The notes under the pieces were generated by a model, which ran no database searches, was not told where the DNA came from, and was given only the letters and a program-made list of their open reading frames with translations. This document shows, piece by piece, positions 11,222 to 22,767 of a stretch of DNA of 64,000 bases. Each line of letters begins with the position of its first letter. The first letter of the stretch is position 1. This DNA comes from Moniliella sp. 'wahieum' (Eukaryota; Basidiomycota; Moniliellomycetes; Moniliellales; Moniliellaceae): positions 186,001 through 250,000 of the forward strand of contig RSEE01000080.1 in the NCBI GenBank assembly GCA_003971905.1, written 5' to 3'. The translations under genes were made by a program, and so were the position numbers.

Positions 11222-12109
11222 TGTGGACAACCTCGCAGGATAGGAGGAGGACGCAGAGGAGGTGGAAGGCAGGTCTCGGAAATGGGACGGGGCTCTGCAA
11301 CCGTGCTCACGCGCCCTGAGGGTAGAGGGGCTAGGACAATCGAGCACGATTGGCTATGGTTCTCGAGTGGAAGAGAGACGGCGTTTGAACCTTGCTTGTA
11401 ATAAGCATCGCCCTTTAGTGTCTGACGCGCTGACGCTTGAACTTCAAGTGAAGCTTGACATGGAAAATGGACACTTGACGAGATGATCATCAATCGACAT
11501 CAATCACTTCACACACGTACAAGGGTTTGGTTGGAGTAGCAACCTGTAGCAAGAACCCAGTAGCACACCAACCAGTCGCCGTTCGTCCCTAGCCACATCC
11601 CACGTCACACACATATTGTACCTCCGCCTCACATGGCTGATATCTACGTGGCGGGACACTGCGCTCCTGCCGCGTCGCCCAAACCAACTGTATAGTAACT
11701 ATGGTAACTTGTGACCGATACCCGATCTAGGAGATCTAATCCTTTTCTCTCCCCAATCATTAATCAAGCTAATCCATCCGAGGCGATCAGACTGATCGCG
11801 CATCAAAAGTCAATCGCAATGCGTTTTGCCAAGACTGTTCCCGCAGGTTCCGACCTGTTCCGACTATAGTAGCTTGAAGCTTGGAGCTCTTGAAGCTTGA
11901 AGCTTGAAGCTTGACGGGTGGAGGGAAAGGAAAAGCGATGATCAGTCCAGCCGGTCACCAGTGTCACCCACCTGTTGTCGACGCTACGACAGCAGTGGGG
12001 AGAGTTGAGTTGGGCGTTCAGCGGAATCGGAGGCGGAGCCAAGGGAAACGACTCAGTGGAAAGGGAAGGTCAAAAGAACCAATGTTAAGACATGGACAGA
12101 AAAACAAAC
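11222..12109. other. intergenic, AT-richer, no gene seen
   Basis: About 890 bp upstream of SUR2 and downstream of tRNA-Ser. The part from about 11480 to 11830 is clearly less GC-rich than its surroundings. It contains two clusters of the AAGCTTGAAGC motif (11437-11462 and 11871-11914). Confidence 0.4.
11871..11914. repeat. clustered AAGCTTGAAGC repeat
   Basis: Four to five imperfect tandem copies of the 7-mer unit GAAGCTT (agcttgaagcttggagctc, then ttgaagcttgaagcttgaag). Related short copies occur in other intergenic regions at 4928-4948, 6610-6627, 11437-11462, 23346-23375, 30004-30024 and 62690-62706. Confidence 0.7.
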
Positions 12110-12203
12110 CGACAACGACAGGACCCGAATCTGTGCAGGCAGAGCCTAATTGATGTCCCAACCAAGTTCGAATCAATCCCCTTAACCACTCGGGCATGTT
12201 GCC
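12110..12203 (-). tRNA. tRNA-Ser (anticodon CGA), 12-nt intron
   Basis: Read on the minus strand from 12203: acceptor GGCAACA, D arm with GCCCGAGTGGTTAAGGGG as usual for tRNA-Ser, anticodon stem ATTGA pairing with TCAAT, loop TT-CGA-A. An intron of about 12 nt (CTTGGTTGGGAC) follows position 37. A long variable arm (AGGC-TCT-GCCT) marks a class II tRNA. The T arm is ACAGA-TTCGGGT-CCTGT with one A-C mismatch, and the acceptor 3' strand CGTTGTC has one mismatch at the base of the stem. A T-run follows (plus-strand A-run near 12100-12104). The mismatches could be real or sequence errors like those in nearby genes. Confidence 0.75.
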
Positions 12204-12540
12204 TTTGATCTTAGCGTCCGGTTCAAAAAGGAGCCTATTTATGGGTGCCGTCATTGAATTGTACAAGCCGGTGGGAAGCTCCATCATCATCGCTGGTGTT
12301 CCCATCCAGTTAGCACGGCACGACTAAGAACCTGTTCCTGGCAACCAAGCCTCTGATCTTATCCTCGCCTGACCAGCCTGTCCCACGTTTCCCTGCCCTT
12401 CGAATGGTCGGGGAAGGAGACTATACCCGATGCATCGCCCGACCTGCTGCAGAGTCCTCAGCTGAGCCATGGTATTCGCTCCTCCTTGGCATACGCACTT
12501 GGCACAGTCTGGCCCAGTCCACACACATAGGTCCTCCCAC
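12204..12540. other. intergenic, nothing seen
   Basis: Space between tRNA-Ser and the bS21m stop codon. No coding or RNA feature supported. Confidence 0.35.
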
Positions 12541-13266
12541 TCAGGCGTCGGGGAAGAAGTTGACGAGGCCATTGGTCTTGAACGACTTCTTGCGCAAGCG
12601 CTCGCGTTGCACCTGGTCCCACACACGCGATCAGTCTCGTGGTCTCGGTGCGGGGCGAACACACAAAAGGGAAGGGGATGGGGACGTACCAATTGAACCT
12701 TCTCGCGGACCGCCTGGGCAAATTTACGGTAATGACGTTCTTCTTGATGCGGCGACGAGCGGCGGTAGGGCGTTCAAAGTACGCTTGGTTGCGGAACTGG
12801 CGACGGACATTGTTGTCGCGCAGGATCTCGTTGAGGTTGCGCAGGGCGGATTGGACATTACCATACTTGACCGGGACCGTACGACCAGTGTAGGGCGTAA
12901 AGTTGTTGGTGTATCCACGCAACGGGCGGATGCGGAAGGCGGCCTCAAACTCAGCCCCGTCAGCGGCGTCCCGCCGTGCCGCTCGATCCCGTACTTGGGC
13001 TTCTCCGCTGTCACGCGCATCGGCTTCATCACCCTTCCGGGCGACGCGGCAAACAGCTTTTGCAGCGGAGCCGCCAGCTCCTCGTTGCTGGAACCAGGGG
13101 GGAGAGGGTCGTGGGCACTCTTGTGCCGGCCCACCGGCTTGCTCGCACATGCCGACGTGTGGAGCGCACGCGCCGACACGCACGCCGAAACCGGTGCGGG
13201 CGACAGGGCAGGAAGCGCCGCACGCAGCTGGCCCATGCTCGCAAACGTACTGCGGACCAACGACAT
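12541..13266 (-). CDS. MRP21: mitochondrial ribosomal protein bS21m (MRP21)
   Basis: Small-subunit protein of the mitochondrial ribosome. Start ATG 13264-13266 with an Arg/Ser/Ala-rich presequence (MSLVRSTFASMGQLRAALP, then ARALHTSA). A linker (FRIRPLRGYTNNFTPYTGRTV) leads to the bS21 signature NVQSALRNLNEILRDNNVRR with QAYFERPTAARRRIKK. The end of exon 1 reads RKFAQAVREKVQL and continues across a 77-bp intron (12613-12689, GTACGT...CAG) into VQRERLRKKSFKTNGLVNFF and the stop at 12541-12543. Two indels are visible. One is near 12955-12975. The other is near 12740, where AAGAAGAACGTCAT lacks one base relative to the expected KKERHYRKFA codons. A single inserted base at the second site joins the two halves of the family motif. 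Confidence 0.92.
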
Positions 13267-13700
13267 GCTCGTTCGTTCGTCCTCGCCAGCATGGTAGGCG
13301 TAGCTCGTTGGCCAGGTCGACCGTTGCGTCGCCTAACTTGCTTCGCCCGCCGCCAGCCTTCTGCCTTCCTATTCCGCCCGTGCCTGTTCCGCTCCGCCCA
13401 CCGCACACGTGACTCGGGTGCCAACGGCGCCTTGCCCTTGCGTCTCCGCGTGGGAGTTCAAATTTCAAGGCGAGTCCTGACCTGCGCATCACCCACTCGG
13501 GACCATGGCCACCTGCCTCCGCAGGCTTGGGGCAGGTGGCGCCGTCTGGGCGGGCGAGGCGCACCGCGTCTCTTCTCTACGTCGACCACCACTTAAGCTC
13601 CACGTTCAGTTCCAGCTGGGACGCTCAACGTCCTGCCGGCGCGAGCCTAGCGCCTAGGAAGGGGGAGGCGAGCTACATGGGGTACAGGACACCGGACCCG
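13267..13700. other. intergenic, nothing recognised
   Basis: Upstream of bS21m, GC-rich with short unconserved open frames only. A direct candidate for the bS21m promoter. Confidence 0.3.
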
Positions 13701-13750
13701 GGACAAGAACCAAGCTCATCAAGAACAAAAAGTACATGTGGCGCGCAAGA

Positions 13751-15367
13751 TCATGGGTCGAGAGATGGAGGGCGGGCGGGGCAGGGCAGGAGGGGAGACG
13801 GATCGATACGACAGAGCTGCAGTTTGTGGGCTGCACGACAGCGGGCAACCGGGGTAGGGGGGGGGGGGGGGGGCAAGGCAGCAGGATCCAGAACAAGGGA
13901 ACGAGTGTGGGTGCGGGAGCAGAGCGTGGCAGAGCAGGGAAGGGTATCAAAGACAGATGGCGGAGGAAAGGGGGGGAGTAAGGAGGTAGGGTAGACATGG
14001 GGGTGCGAGGCGCAGAAACTATACCGACCGGCGGGGAAGACGAACGCGTCCAGTTCCTGTTGCGCGGCGGTGCGGCGGCGTGTGGTGTAGGCCCCTGGTG
14101 CGGAGAGGAGTGGGAGTAGGAGCAAGGGGGGGAGCGGGTTTAGGATTGGAGTCAGGCACAGAGGTGGAGGAAAGACGCGGGGCAAGGCCGTGGAAGTCAT
14201 GGTCGTAGTAGAACTTTGGCTGGACAGGTCGGGCCTCGAGACTGGGACTGGGACTGGGACTGGGACTGGGATTGATTGGGATTGGGATTGGGATTGGGAT
14301 TGGGAGGGGGAGAGAGGAGCAGTGGTCTCGTCTGCTGCACCCTCACCCGGTCCCTCGCCCGCCTCGTTCCCCTCGGCACCACATCCGATGCTCTTCGATC
14401 CATTCGTCCCCTTCCTCGGGGGTGGGGTGGGCCGAGGTTCGGTTGAGCCCTGAGCTAAGCCGCGGCTTGGACCGAACGGAGCGGTTGGATCGGGTAGATG
14501 TGCGGCGCGCCAGGAAGGTGGCACCTCCTTTGCCCGATGCACTGGGCACTTCGAACGGAGCGGCTGGAGGAACGCGAAAGCGGGCGGACGGGGATGGACT
14601 TGTCCGAGATGAGATACGGGAGCCGGCGTTTCGGAGGACAGAGTGGGCAAGGGAACCGGTTCATGACCGGACTGGAAAGAAGTTGGGATGAAGGGTCTTG
14701 CGCTTGCTCCACAACTTGGCCAAACCATTCGGCTTGCCCTACCCTTGCCCTTGCCCGTGCCCTTGCCCGTGGATGCAGCTCTTGGTCCGGGGATGGGCTC
14801 AGAACGGCGGACTTGGCCCCCGCCGAGGTGGGAAGGGGAGGGACAGGGGGGATGGGAAATTTGGGGGCTTTGGCTGTGTTGGTTGCTGGGCTTGCTTTTG
14901 CTGCTTGGCCTGCTTGGCCTGCTTGGCATCATGCGCGCGAACCATACGATCGACCTTGTGGAGGTCCTTGAGCATCGCTGCCTCAGCTTTGAGCTTGGCT
15001 TTTCCGCTTTGCAGCATGCTTGGACGCTTGCCACGCCGCCCGACGTTCCGCCAAGCTCCGTCTGCGAGTGCGCAGCTTGCTCGTCGCCTGGGCTTCTCCT
15101 CGGTGCCCGCCGAGGCAGAGAGGGCATAGGCTCAGTCTGGCGCGAAGCCACCGCAGGCGACGAGGCACCCGCAGTCGAACCACGCTCTCTTAACCACAGG
15201 CGCAGGACAGGAACACCTCGGCGTCGATGGCCCGCCATGTTGGTCGTGACTGAGCTCGAGTGGGAATTGGCCATCCAGGAAGCATGAGTTGTCCCCGATC
15301 CTGAACCCGATCCTGACCCCGAGCCTGATCCGGACCCGAGCCGGACCAGAGGCAAAGCGAGAAGCAA
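13751..15367 (-). CDS. unrecognised low-complexity Ser/Pro/Gln-rich protein
   Basis: An open frame of 538 codons on the minus strand, but the most protein-like pieces sit in more than one frame. One is SLAERRAAWQASKHAAKRKS followed in another frame by KLKAEAAMLKDLHKVDRMVR and a Lys/Gln run (about 14880-15110), which looks like a coiled coil. Another is RRTAAQQELDAFVFPAGRYS (about 14020-14085). Between them are simple repeats: a Ser-Gly run at the N-terminal end, and Gln-Ser and Val-Pro runs at 14241-14310 encoded by a GGGAYT-type minisatellite. A 17-base G tract at 13857-13873 lies near the C-terminal end. I do not recognise a domain. It could be one gene with the next feature, and exact ends are guesses. 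Confidence 0.35.
   Translation of the reverse strand: MLLALPLVRLGSGSGSGSGSGSGSGTTHASWMANSHSSSVTTNMAGHRRRGVPVLRLWLRERGSTAGASSPAVASRQTEPMPSLPRRAPRRSPGDEQAAHSQTELGGTSGGVASVQACCKAEKPSSKLRQRCSRTSTRSIVWFARMMPSRPSRPSSKSKPSNQHSQSPQISHPPCPSPSHLGGGQVRRSEPIPGPRAASTGKGTGKGKGRASRMVWPSCGASARPFIPTSFQSGHEPVPLPTLSSETPAPVSHLGQVHPRPPAFAFLQPLRSKCPVHRAKEVPPSWRAAHLPDPTAPFGPSRGLAQGSTEPRPTPPPRKGTNGSKSIGCGAEGNEAGEGPGEGAADETTAPLSPSQSQSQSQSQSIPVPVPVPVPVSRPDLSSQSSTTTMTSTALPRVFPPPLCLTPILNPLPPLLLLPLLSAPGAYTTRRRTAAQQELDAFVFPAGRYSFCASHPHVYPTSLLPPFPPPSVFDTLPCSATLCSRTHTRSLVLDPAALPPPPPPTPVARCRAAHKLQLCRIDPSPLLPCPARPPSLDP
14241..14310. repeat. GGGAYT minisatellite
   Basis: Five copies of GGGACT pass into about six of GGGATT over about 70 bp, with four or more G3 tracts on the plus strand. 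On the minus strand it encodes Gln-Ser and then Val-Pro dipeptides in the overlapping open frame. Confidence 0.85.
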
Positions 15368-15896
15368 AGGGGGCGCGAGGAGGCCGGACGGGCGCAGCAG
15401 GCGGGTGGTCTGAGTCTCTGGGTGGGCTGGGACACGGGCGCGGTTGCCGCCCCAGGATAAGCAAGTACCATTTCGGGTGAGAGGGGAGATGAGCCGCGCG
15501 TGTTCGTGTTCTTCCCTTCGGGGCCAAGAGCGGGATCTGGCGCGGCAGTGTCACCGGGGGCGGCCAGGTCTGCCCCGGCTTCGGCTTGGCCAGACTGCGG
15601 AGTGGAAGAGAAGGATCCAAAACTGCAGGTGGGGGGTCTTGGTGGCGGGGGCAGGCGCAGTCGGGGTGCTGGCCCCCTCCCCCTCATTCAGCTCGTTGGA
15701 CTCGGGACGTGGGGTTGCAGGCATCGTGGTCGGCCGCATGGAGGTAGGAGGGACAGTCGGGGGGTAGGGAGGTGGGGCGGTTGAGCTAAATACGGGCATC
15801 GCGACCGGGGGTCCTTTTTCTTGCGCAAGCCCAGGCCAAAAAAGGAAAACGTCGCACGGCGCTGTCTCTTCTCGGGGAAGGCGAAGGGGGGGTGGA

Positions 15897-17360
15897 TTAG
15901 CAGGTAGGAGCTGGGGACGGGGAGGGGCAGGGCCGGTAGGCACTGGAGCCTGGGACGGTGCCGAATTCAGCACGACAGCATGTTGGAGTTTGACCTGGGC
16001 CTTGCCTGCCGAAGCAAGAAAGAACAGCGCGTGCGGTCGTACTAAGACGAGAGGTGGGCGTCCCCGACGCGGTGACTGGCATCTCGGGCGCAGAGGAGGG
16101 CGGTGGGGCATCGGGGCTCGAGCCCGGGTCGGTAGAGGGCAGGGAATGGGGTAGAGCCAGCATGCAACGTTTCGCCCTCCATTTTCTTCTTCTCGCCTGC
16201 AGTTCATGATCTGGCCCGTGAGCCTGGTCAAGAGGAGAGATGACAGCTCGCAGGAGGGGACGCAGGAGCATCCGAGTGGCCAGCTGGCCCGGGAAAGGAG
16301 ATGCTTGAGGAGTTGCCCATACTTCGGATTGCGAGCTGAAGGAGTATCGCCCCAGTGGGCGTAGGCGGTGCGATTGGTGCTGTGCTTGGAGGGCCCGGAA
16401 GAGGAGGGGAGGAAAGGGTGGCCTGTGATACAACTGTGGGTTGGACGAGCGGCGCTGTCTATCCATCCCAGGCGGAACGGCGGGAAGGACGACATGTTCA
16501 ACGTGTTGCTCGTCCGAGGAGGTTGCTGGCGAGAAGAGCGAATGGGAGAATGGTCCACCTTGCCCACTGGGCGAACAGGTCGGCGGGCTGAGGCTCGGGG
16601 CGGCATCCAGTCCTGGAGCCAGGAAGAGGAAGGGGCAGATTGCTCCGATCCCGGCGAGTCGAGTGGCCGATTGAATACCATGGAGCGGCGCTTGGATGCG
16701 GGACAGTGACCTCGGCTGTGGTCGCCCCGCCTCATCCAAGTCGGAGGTTACGGTCACGAGGGATGGAGAAGTGGCTGCGGCGCTTGTGGGAGCGCAACAC
16801 GGGCGTCCGACGCTTGCAGCTGGGCGGCGTGAAGAACAATGGAGGCCTCGGCGGCCATTTCACAGGGCAAGCTGAGCTGCTGTACGCCGGCCACGACGGG
16901 CGCACCAAGGATCCATGATCGGGAGCTTGCATTCCGGGCAGAGGCCATCCGGCGACCAGCGCATCGGCCAGCAAGGCAGCGCCATGCTCAGGCGGGTAGG
17001 GATGGGACCGACCGCGCCCTGGGCCTGAGGCGGGACATAGGGCCAAGGCTCTTCAACGCCGTAGGTGTCGTAGCCATAATCGTCTTCGTCGTCGTCTTCG
17101 TCTGCATCCTCCTCCTCTTGCGCGTCAAAGGGTGGGGAGGCGGGAGGATAGGAGGCGGAGGATAGGTCGGGCAGATGGGGCGAGTGGGTCAGGTTTCCGA
17201 CTCGGCAGGCTCCTGGCCGTTGAGACTGTCGGGAGAGAGAGACAGTGGCGGTGGTGGAGTCGCTGTATCCGCGAGAGGCTAGGTCTGGGCGGCTGGGAAG
17301 CGGCCCGGGGGGCGGGGGGGCGGGGGTGGGCAGCAGAGACAGCCGCCATTGCGGACGCAA
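15897..17360 (-). CDS. unrecognised acidic, Pro/Ser-rich protein with a possible zinc-binding CPEC motif
   Basis: Coding-like minus-strand sequence broken over frames. Near 17060-17150 an acidic run (EEEDADEDDDEDDYGYDTY) is followed by VEEPWPYVPPQAQGAVGP. Around 16920-17000 the segments ALLADALVAGWPL and LCPECKLPIMDP lie in neighbouring frames. Read together they resemble the start of the autoantigen-p27/ZNRD2 zinc domain (LLxGWxLL..CPxCxxPLM), but the second Cys pair is not evident, so this is only a suggestion. Then come EMAAEASIVLHAAQLQASDA (helical) and a long Ser/Pro-rich region down to about 15900. It may continue into the low-complexity sequence at 13751-15367 as one gene. Start and stop are not resolved. 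Confidence 0.3.
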
Positions 17361-18110
17361 CAGAGGGGCGGAGGCAAAGAAGGTGGGGGCAGAAGGGACG
17401 GGCGCGGGGGAGGGGGGAGGGTGGTGGTGGCGAGGAGGAGGTGGTGGTGCGGGTGCGGCGGGGGTAAGCAGCAGCTGGCACGCCGAACACTCCAGCTACG
17501 CCCAGGGCCCAGGGCGCACCTGCGCCGAACAGGCGTGCGCCGGGCAGCACGCCAGCCACATGCGGGCAGCGCGGAGGCGGTGGGGCGCACACTGGGGGGC
17601 TGCGGGGGCTCTGGCCGATCATCGATCACATCCCGGGGTGCTGCTGCCGCAGAGTCGTGTGCGTCGCCTGGCGCCAGCACTGGCGCCCAGCGTGTGGCGC
17701 ACTGCGTTCTATCCTCAACGCGTGCGTTCAATTGAACATGCAACCCTGCATGCTCCGCCTCCGGACAGGCCCCACGCACCACGCCGCCCTGGGCCGCACA
17801 ACCCTAGTGCTCCAACCAGCGCGGTGGGGTGCGGATCCGCTCGCATGGCACACGCGCAGCAACCACGCCCACTTCCAGCGTCCCCGTCCAGTAGTCGCCC
17901 CTCGACACCCACCACCAAGGCAGATGTCGACGCCCAACACCACACCCATCGTGTCTACACGCTCCGCGGGCTACGTTCAGAGGCCTAAGGTGTATGCTTC
18001 ATATGAGCCCAAGAGGATGAACAGGGCAGGGAGAAAACAGGAACATGGCGTGCGAAAGGAAAGGGAAGGGATGCGAATAGGGGGACCAAATTGGCCACAG
18101 CAGACTCGGC
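17361..18110. other. gap between the eEF3 stop and the upstream minus-strand gene
   Basis: GC-rich; contains a palindromic GTTCAATTGAAC element at 17726-17737, related to the TTGAAC-type motifs found elsewhere in the window. No gene supported. Confidence 0.3.
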
Positions 18111-21100
18111 TTAGAGGTCGTCCAGCTCGTCGGCCGAGTCGTACGTGCCAGCCTTCTTCTTGGCCAGACGGTCCTTCTTGGCTTGCGCGCCTCCTTGGAG
18201 CTGAGCGCCTTCTTCTTCTTGGCCACCTCAATCTTGTTGCCCATCGCATCAAACTTCTCCTCCTCCTCGTCCTTCTTCTTGTCGATCCGCGGGCCCGAGC
18301 CCTGGCCCTCGACCCAGTGTGGCCCGACGCCGCAGCACACCGCGTCCATCGCCCAGACCTCGAGCACACCCCTCCGACACCTCGATCGAGTGGGTGATCA
18401 GGCACACACCGCCGTCGAATACCTTGAGCGCGTTAATGAGCGCAGCAAGCGATCACGGTCCAAGAAGTTGGACGGCTCATCCAGAATGATAATGTGAGGA
18501 CGACGCCAGGTAGCCGCGGCGAGCACGACCTGACCTTTTGGCCACCGGACAGACCGCGCATCGTGTTGTGCGACGTAAACTCGCGCCAGACCAAAGTCCT
18601 CAAAGTGCTGTGCTCAATCTCCTTGCGGACCAGCGGGCGGTTCATACCGAGGCGCTGCGCCTCCTTCGAGTCAAACTCGAGCACCTTCTTCTCAAACCAC
18701 GCTTGACAACTCGTCACGCGGAATCCACACATTGTCGGCCGACTACATGTTCTTGAACGAGACTCGTATTGGAACGAGTTCTTCAACTTCTTACGACCGA
18801 CAATCGACTCAATCAGGCGCTTGACACCCTCAACAATGTACACCTCACCCTGCTTCTGCATCTTCTTCTCCTCCTCCGACAGCTCCTTGGACGAGTTCTT
18901 GAGGAACTCTTCCAGGTCCTCACCGGTCTGGTACCGCCACAGCATGTACTCCAGAGGCGTCTTGTCAAGGTGCTGGTCAATGTGGTGGAAGGCATGTTGG
19001 GCAACATAGCCAATAACCAAGTTGGGGTGCTTCCACACCTCACCCGTCGCAGCCTCCGTGTCACCAACCATGAGCTTGACCAGCGTCGACTTGCCCGAAC
19101 CGTTGGGGCCGAGAATAGCCACCCGCGACGAGAGCGAGACCTGCATCGAGATACCGAGCAGCTGGGGCTTGGGTGTGCCGGGGTACTGGAACGTCACGTC
19201 ACGCATCTTGAGCAACGACTTTTCCTTCGTCTTGACACCGTCCAGCAGTGGGGGCTCGGGGAACTTGAACGAGTAGTCCTCGCCGAGTTGATCTCAACGT
19301 ACGACCGTGCCTCGGGACACGCTTGACAAACGCGTCGAGGTTGCCGGGATAGCGCTTGATCTTGAAGCGGTTGAGATGGAGAATGTCCGTGGTGACATTG
19401 TTGAGGAACTTGGAGTCGTGCGAGACAATGATCGAGGTGGTCTGGGTGAGGCTGTTGAGGTAGTCGGTGATCCACTTGACGTTGACCACGTCCAAGTGGT
19501 TCGTCGGCTCGTCGAGCAGCAGAATGTCAGCCTTGAAGAGGATAGCACGCGCCAGCGCCAGCTTCATCTTCCAACCACCCGACAGACCGGCCACAGGCGA
19601 GTCCTGGCGCTCCTGGTCAAAGCCCATCTCGTTGAGCGTCTTGGACGCCTCCTCCTTGGTGATCTGCAGGCGCTGGTCGGCAACAATGAAATCGACCACC
19701 GAGATGGTACCCTCGGAACCGTCAAGGTCGTGCTCGACGTACCACGTCTTGACCTCCTCGGGCGAGGGGAAGCCCTCCACCTGGCCGTTCTGGATGGCAC
19801 GCATCAGCGTCGACTGCCCGAACCGTTGCGGCCCAGCAGACCGTAGCGGTGGCCACGCTTCAGACGAAGGGTTGCCGTGTTGAGCAGAATCTTGGCACCG
19901 TAGGCAAGCGAGAACTGGCAGTTGCAAAGGTCGACACCCTCCTCCTCATCGTCAAGACCTCAACCTCGCCGCCGAACGACTTGGCGAGAGCCTTGAGGAG
20001 CGACATGATAATCTCGTGCGACGTCGCTTGGTAGCCTTCTTGTCGAGCTGGATGTACGAGTGGAGGGCTGCCTCCCACTCGGACGGCTCAAACTCACGTG
20101 CATTGGTCAGGTTGGCCGTGAGGGTGGCCACGTAGGCAACCAGTGCCTTGTCCGAGTCGAGCTTCTTCTCGGCAAACTGCTCCGTGACCAACTTGAGCAC
20201 GGTCGGGTAGTCCACATCCTCCAGCGGGATGTCCGACCCGTCGCCCGAAACGTGGCCAATGTCACGCAACGTCTTGATGGCGCGCTGCACGACGGAGCGA
20301 GCCTCGGGGTCAGCCATCGTCGACTCGACCTTAATCAAGCCGGGAGAAGCTTGGGCAAGAAGGGGCGGACAGTACGCTCGTTGTCGACGAGCTTGGCCAT
20401 GTTGTCAATGATCACGGCCACCTTACGCTTGATGGGCGTAGGGCGCTCGTTCAACCCACGCTGGAGAAGGGGCGCATGAGAGCAAGCGTGGGCGAGTCGA
20501 CCTCCTGGACAAAGGTGGTGGCCGAAAGCACGCCAATGGTCTTTGGCACCTCCTCGACGGGGAAGATGAGCGACTTGATCAAGGCAGGGAGTGAAACGCT
20601 CAATGTCCTTGTTGGAGATGAGCGAGCAAAGGTCCGTCAGCGCAGCGCGCGACGCCTTCTGCACGTCGGGCTTGGTGTCCCAAATGACCTCCGACATAAC
20701 GGGGATAATGTCGGGCATGGCGGCAGCAATGCGGTCCGGGCTCGACTTGACGAGCTGAAGGAGGACCTTGACGAGACCCGTCTTGACTTGCCACTTGCCA
20801 GCGGTGCGGATTGTCGAGGAGAACGTTCAGAGCCTGAGGAACGGCCCAGGAGCTGTGGACGGAGGAGAAGGCGATGAGGGCGTTGGTGGCCGCCTCGCGG
20901 ACGGCCTTGTCCTTGTCGCCCATAGCATCCACCAGCGCACGGTAGGTCGCAGGGAACATGTACACCTCCGCGTCCTTGCCTGCGCCATCGTCGCAGATGG
21001 CCTTGACGAGAGCAGCGGCACCAGCACGCTTGGCCGCGTCCTTCTTGTCGGCCAGGCCCTTCTGGACCAGGTCAGGGAGACCAGCCAGCCTTGGGGCCCT

Positions 21101-21330
21101 CGGCCTTGGCGGCAGCGACGAGCGCTGCACAGCAGACGAGTCGGAGAAAGCGCCTCGTTGACGGAAATGATGATGGTCTGGGCAGAGGAGGTCAGCGCGG
21201 GAGGCGAAGGAGGGGGCCAGCGCATGCGTACAGACGGTACGAACGGCCAACTGACGGAGCAGCGTGGTGGCGGGAAGAGCAACGGTGACACCGACGCGGA
21301 CACTTTTATTCGTAACCTGCCGCAGCGGGG
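18111..21330 (-). CDS. TEF3: translation elongation factor 3 (eEF3), ABC-F ATPase
   Basis: Fungal ribosome-associated ATPase that promotes E-site tRNA release. The N-terminal HEAT repeats (about 20100-21330) include [40 protein letters not shown] and [20 protein letters not shown]. The first ABC domain has [20 protein letters not shown] and [13 protein letters not shown] (about 19490-19600). The second ABC domain has an intact Walker [17 protein letters not shown] (about 19070-19111). It also carries the chromodomain-like insertion typical of eEF3 ([20 protein letters not shown]...[13 protein letters not shown]), then [10 protein letters not shown]. The tail reads [14 protein letters not shown], a Lys-rich end and ELDDL, stop at 18111-18113. 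At least eight frame changes are needed. One removes a base inside the first Walker A lysine codon (about 19814-19816). The first codons are unclear: [14 protein letters not shown] is the most upstream family match, and the start ATG may be in a separate small exon. Confidence 0.93.
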
Positions 21331-22767
21331 GGCAGACACTTGCGCGGTGCAGGGGGGAAAAAAACCTCGGCGCCACCACACACTCGCCCCGCCGCCCCAC
21401 TTTCCACGGCCAATGTTCAATGTTCAGCCTGCAACGTTTCACTTTCACGGCCCGCTTCGCCCGCCGCCGGCTTCCGCCCGCAGCCGCCGGGGCAGTGGGG
21501 CGCAGGCAAGGGCAAGGGCAGCCTCGTTTCGAGCATACCAGGGTGGCCTTAGATGGCCCTGTCGGCCGCAAGCTTGCACCGATCGCTGCCCCTCCATCCA
21601 TCTCTGCCACCCACACGTCCCTCCTCACGGTGGACCCATAGTTAGTGGCTGGATTGAACAGACGCAGTAACCCTCGGAAACGCACACTGTTGTGCTTGTT
21701 GAAGTGGGAGCATCATGCAGTCAGGGTGCAAGAAAACTTGTTTCCACACCGCAAGAACCATCCCCCGCGCCACGTGCAGCGTTGCGTCGTCCTTAACTGA
21801 TGCGCCATACTACTCAGTCGCCAGCTAGACGACGAGAATGCCCCCCACATCGTCCTCGTCCGGGACCTCTCACCGGGAACCCAGCCCGGGTGTCTGTGGG
21901 TCACAGGGCAGCTTCGACCGTGGTGGAAACGTCATCGCAGTATAGTCGACCACTACATTCTTCATTGAACAGACAGTCGACCTTATCCTGGCACTCCGGT
22001 GGCCACCCTATTATACTACCCCCTTTACAGCTGCTTGCAGAGGACAGATTATGAGTCAAACCTGTAGATGACACCGTGAGCCAAGAGGGTGGTAGCATCA
22101 CATGACTTCGCCTCAACCACGGAAGCAGGGGACGCAGGTGCAGTGAAAGTGGAGCTACTAGTAGAGTTGGGTTAGAGGCACGGAGGGCTTCGCTGGATTG
22201 ACAGCATTACGTACCGCGAGAGCGGCGAGAGGCATGCCTGACATGGTGGGTTGGTACGGATGATGCAGAAGAAGTACGAAGGCATCACAAACGATGGTAA
22301 ATATAGGCAGGCTTCGTGTGTGCGATCAATAGCCTGGATCTCCTATTATTATGGAAGCTAAGATGGAGACCATTGCAGCAATGACTTCGAGATGGCGTGC
22401 ACGGCTCGTACCCGCATGCAGCTACGGCAACTTTTTGCACTTCGGGAGAAATTACGAGAGAGCGCACTCGAGCAACGAGCGCATCTCCACATCATGAGAC
22501 GTTCATCCGTGTACATAATCCTCTACTATAGGCGCACTCGGTAACCGATTCGGACCCGAGTGGCATGTGGAGCCAGAAACTTCTGACACATGTGAGGTTG
22601 CCATTGGGGCCTCTTTAGGAGACGCACAAGCTGAAGAAAACGCCGCAGATGAGCGAAGCGTCCCCCTTATTGTCGCTGTTTTTAAACTTCGTAGACCGTA
22701 TGCGCTGGTGGAAATAGGGGAAACAACAAGGCTGTGGGGATGTAGTTAGTGTAGCCCCATCAAAAAA
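21331..22767. other. eEF3 upstream region, no other gene
   Basis: Contains AATGTTCAATGTTCAG at 21411-21425, one of the TTGAAC-type motifs, close to the eEF3 N-terminus. The sequence becomes less GC-rich beyond about 21900. No ORF with recognisable features. Confidence 0.35.

Noticed and set aside
10538-11401. 287-codon plus-strand open frame
   Set aside because: It is the complement of the SUR2 N-terminal exon with its membrane segments.
18111-21330. eEF3 as a decayed pseudogene
   Set aside because: Every domain and motif is present in order at normal spacing, and similar breaks affect many unrelated essential genes nearby.
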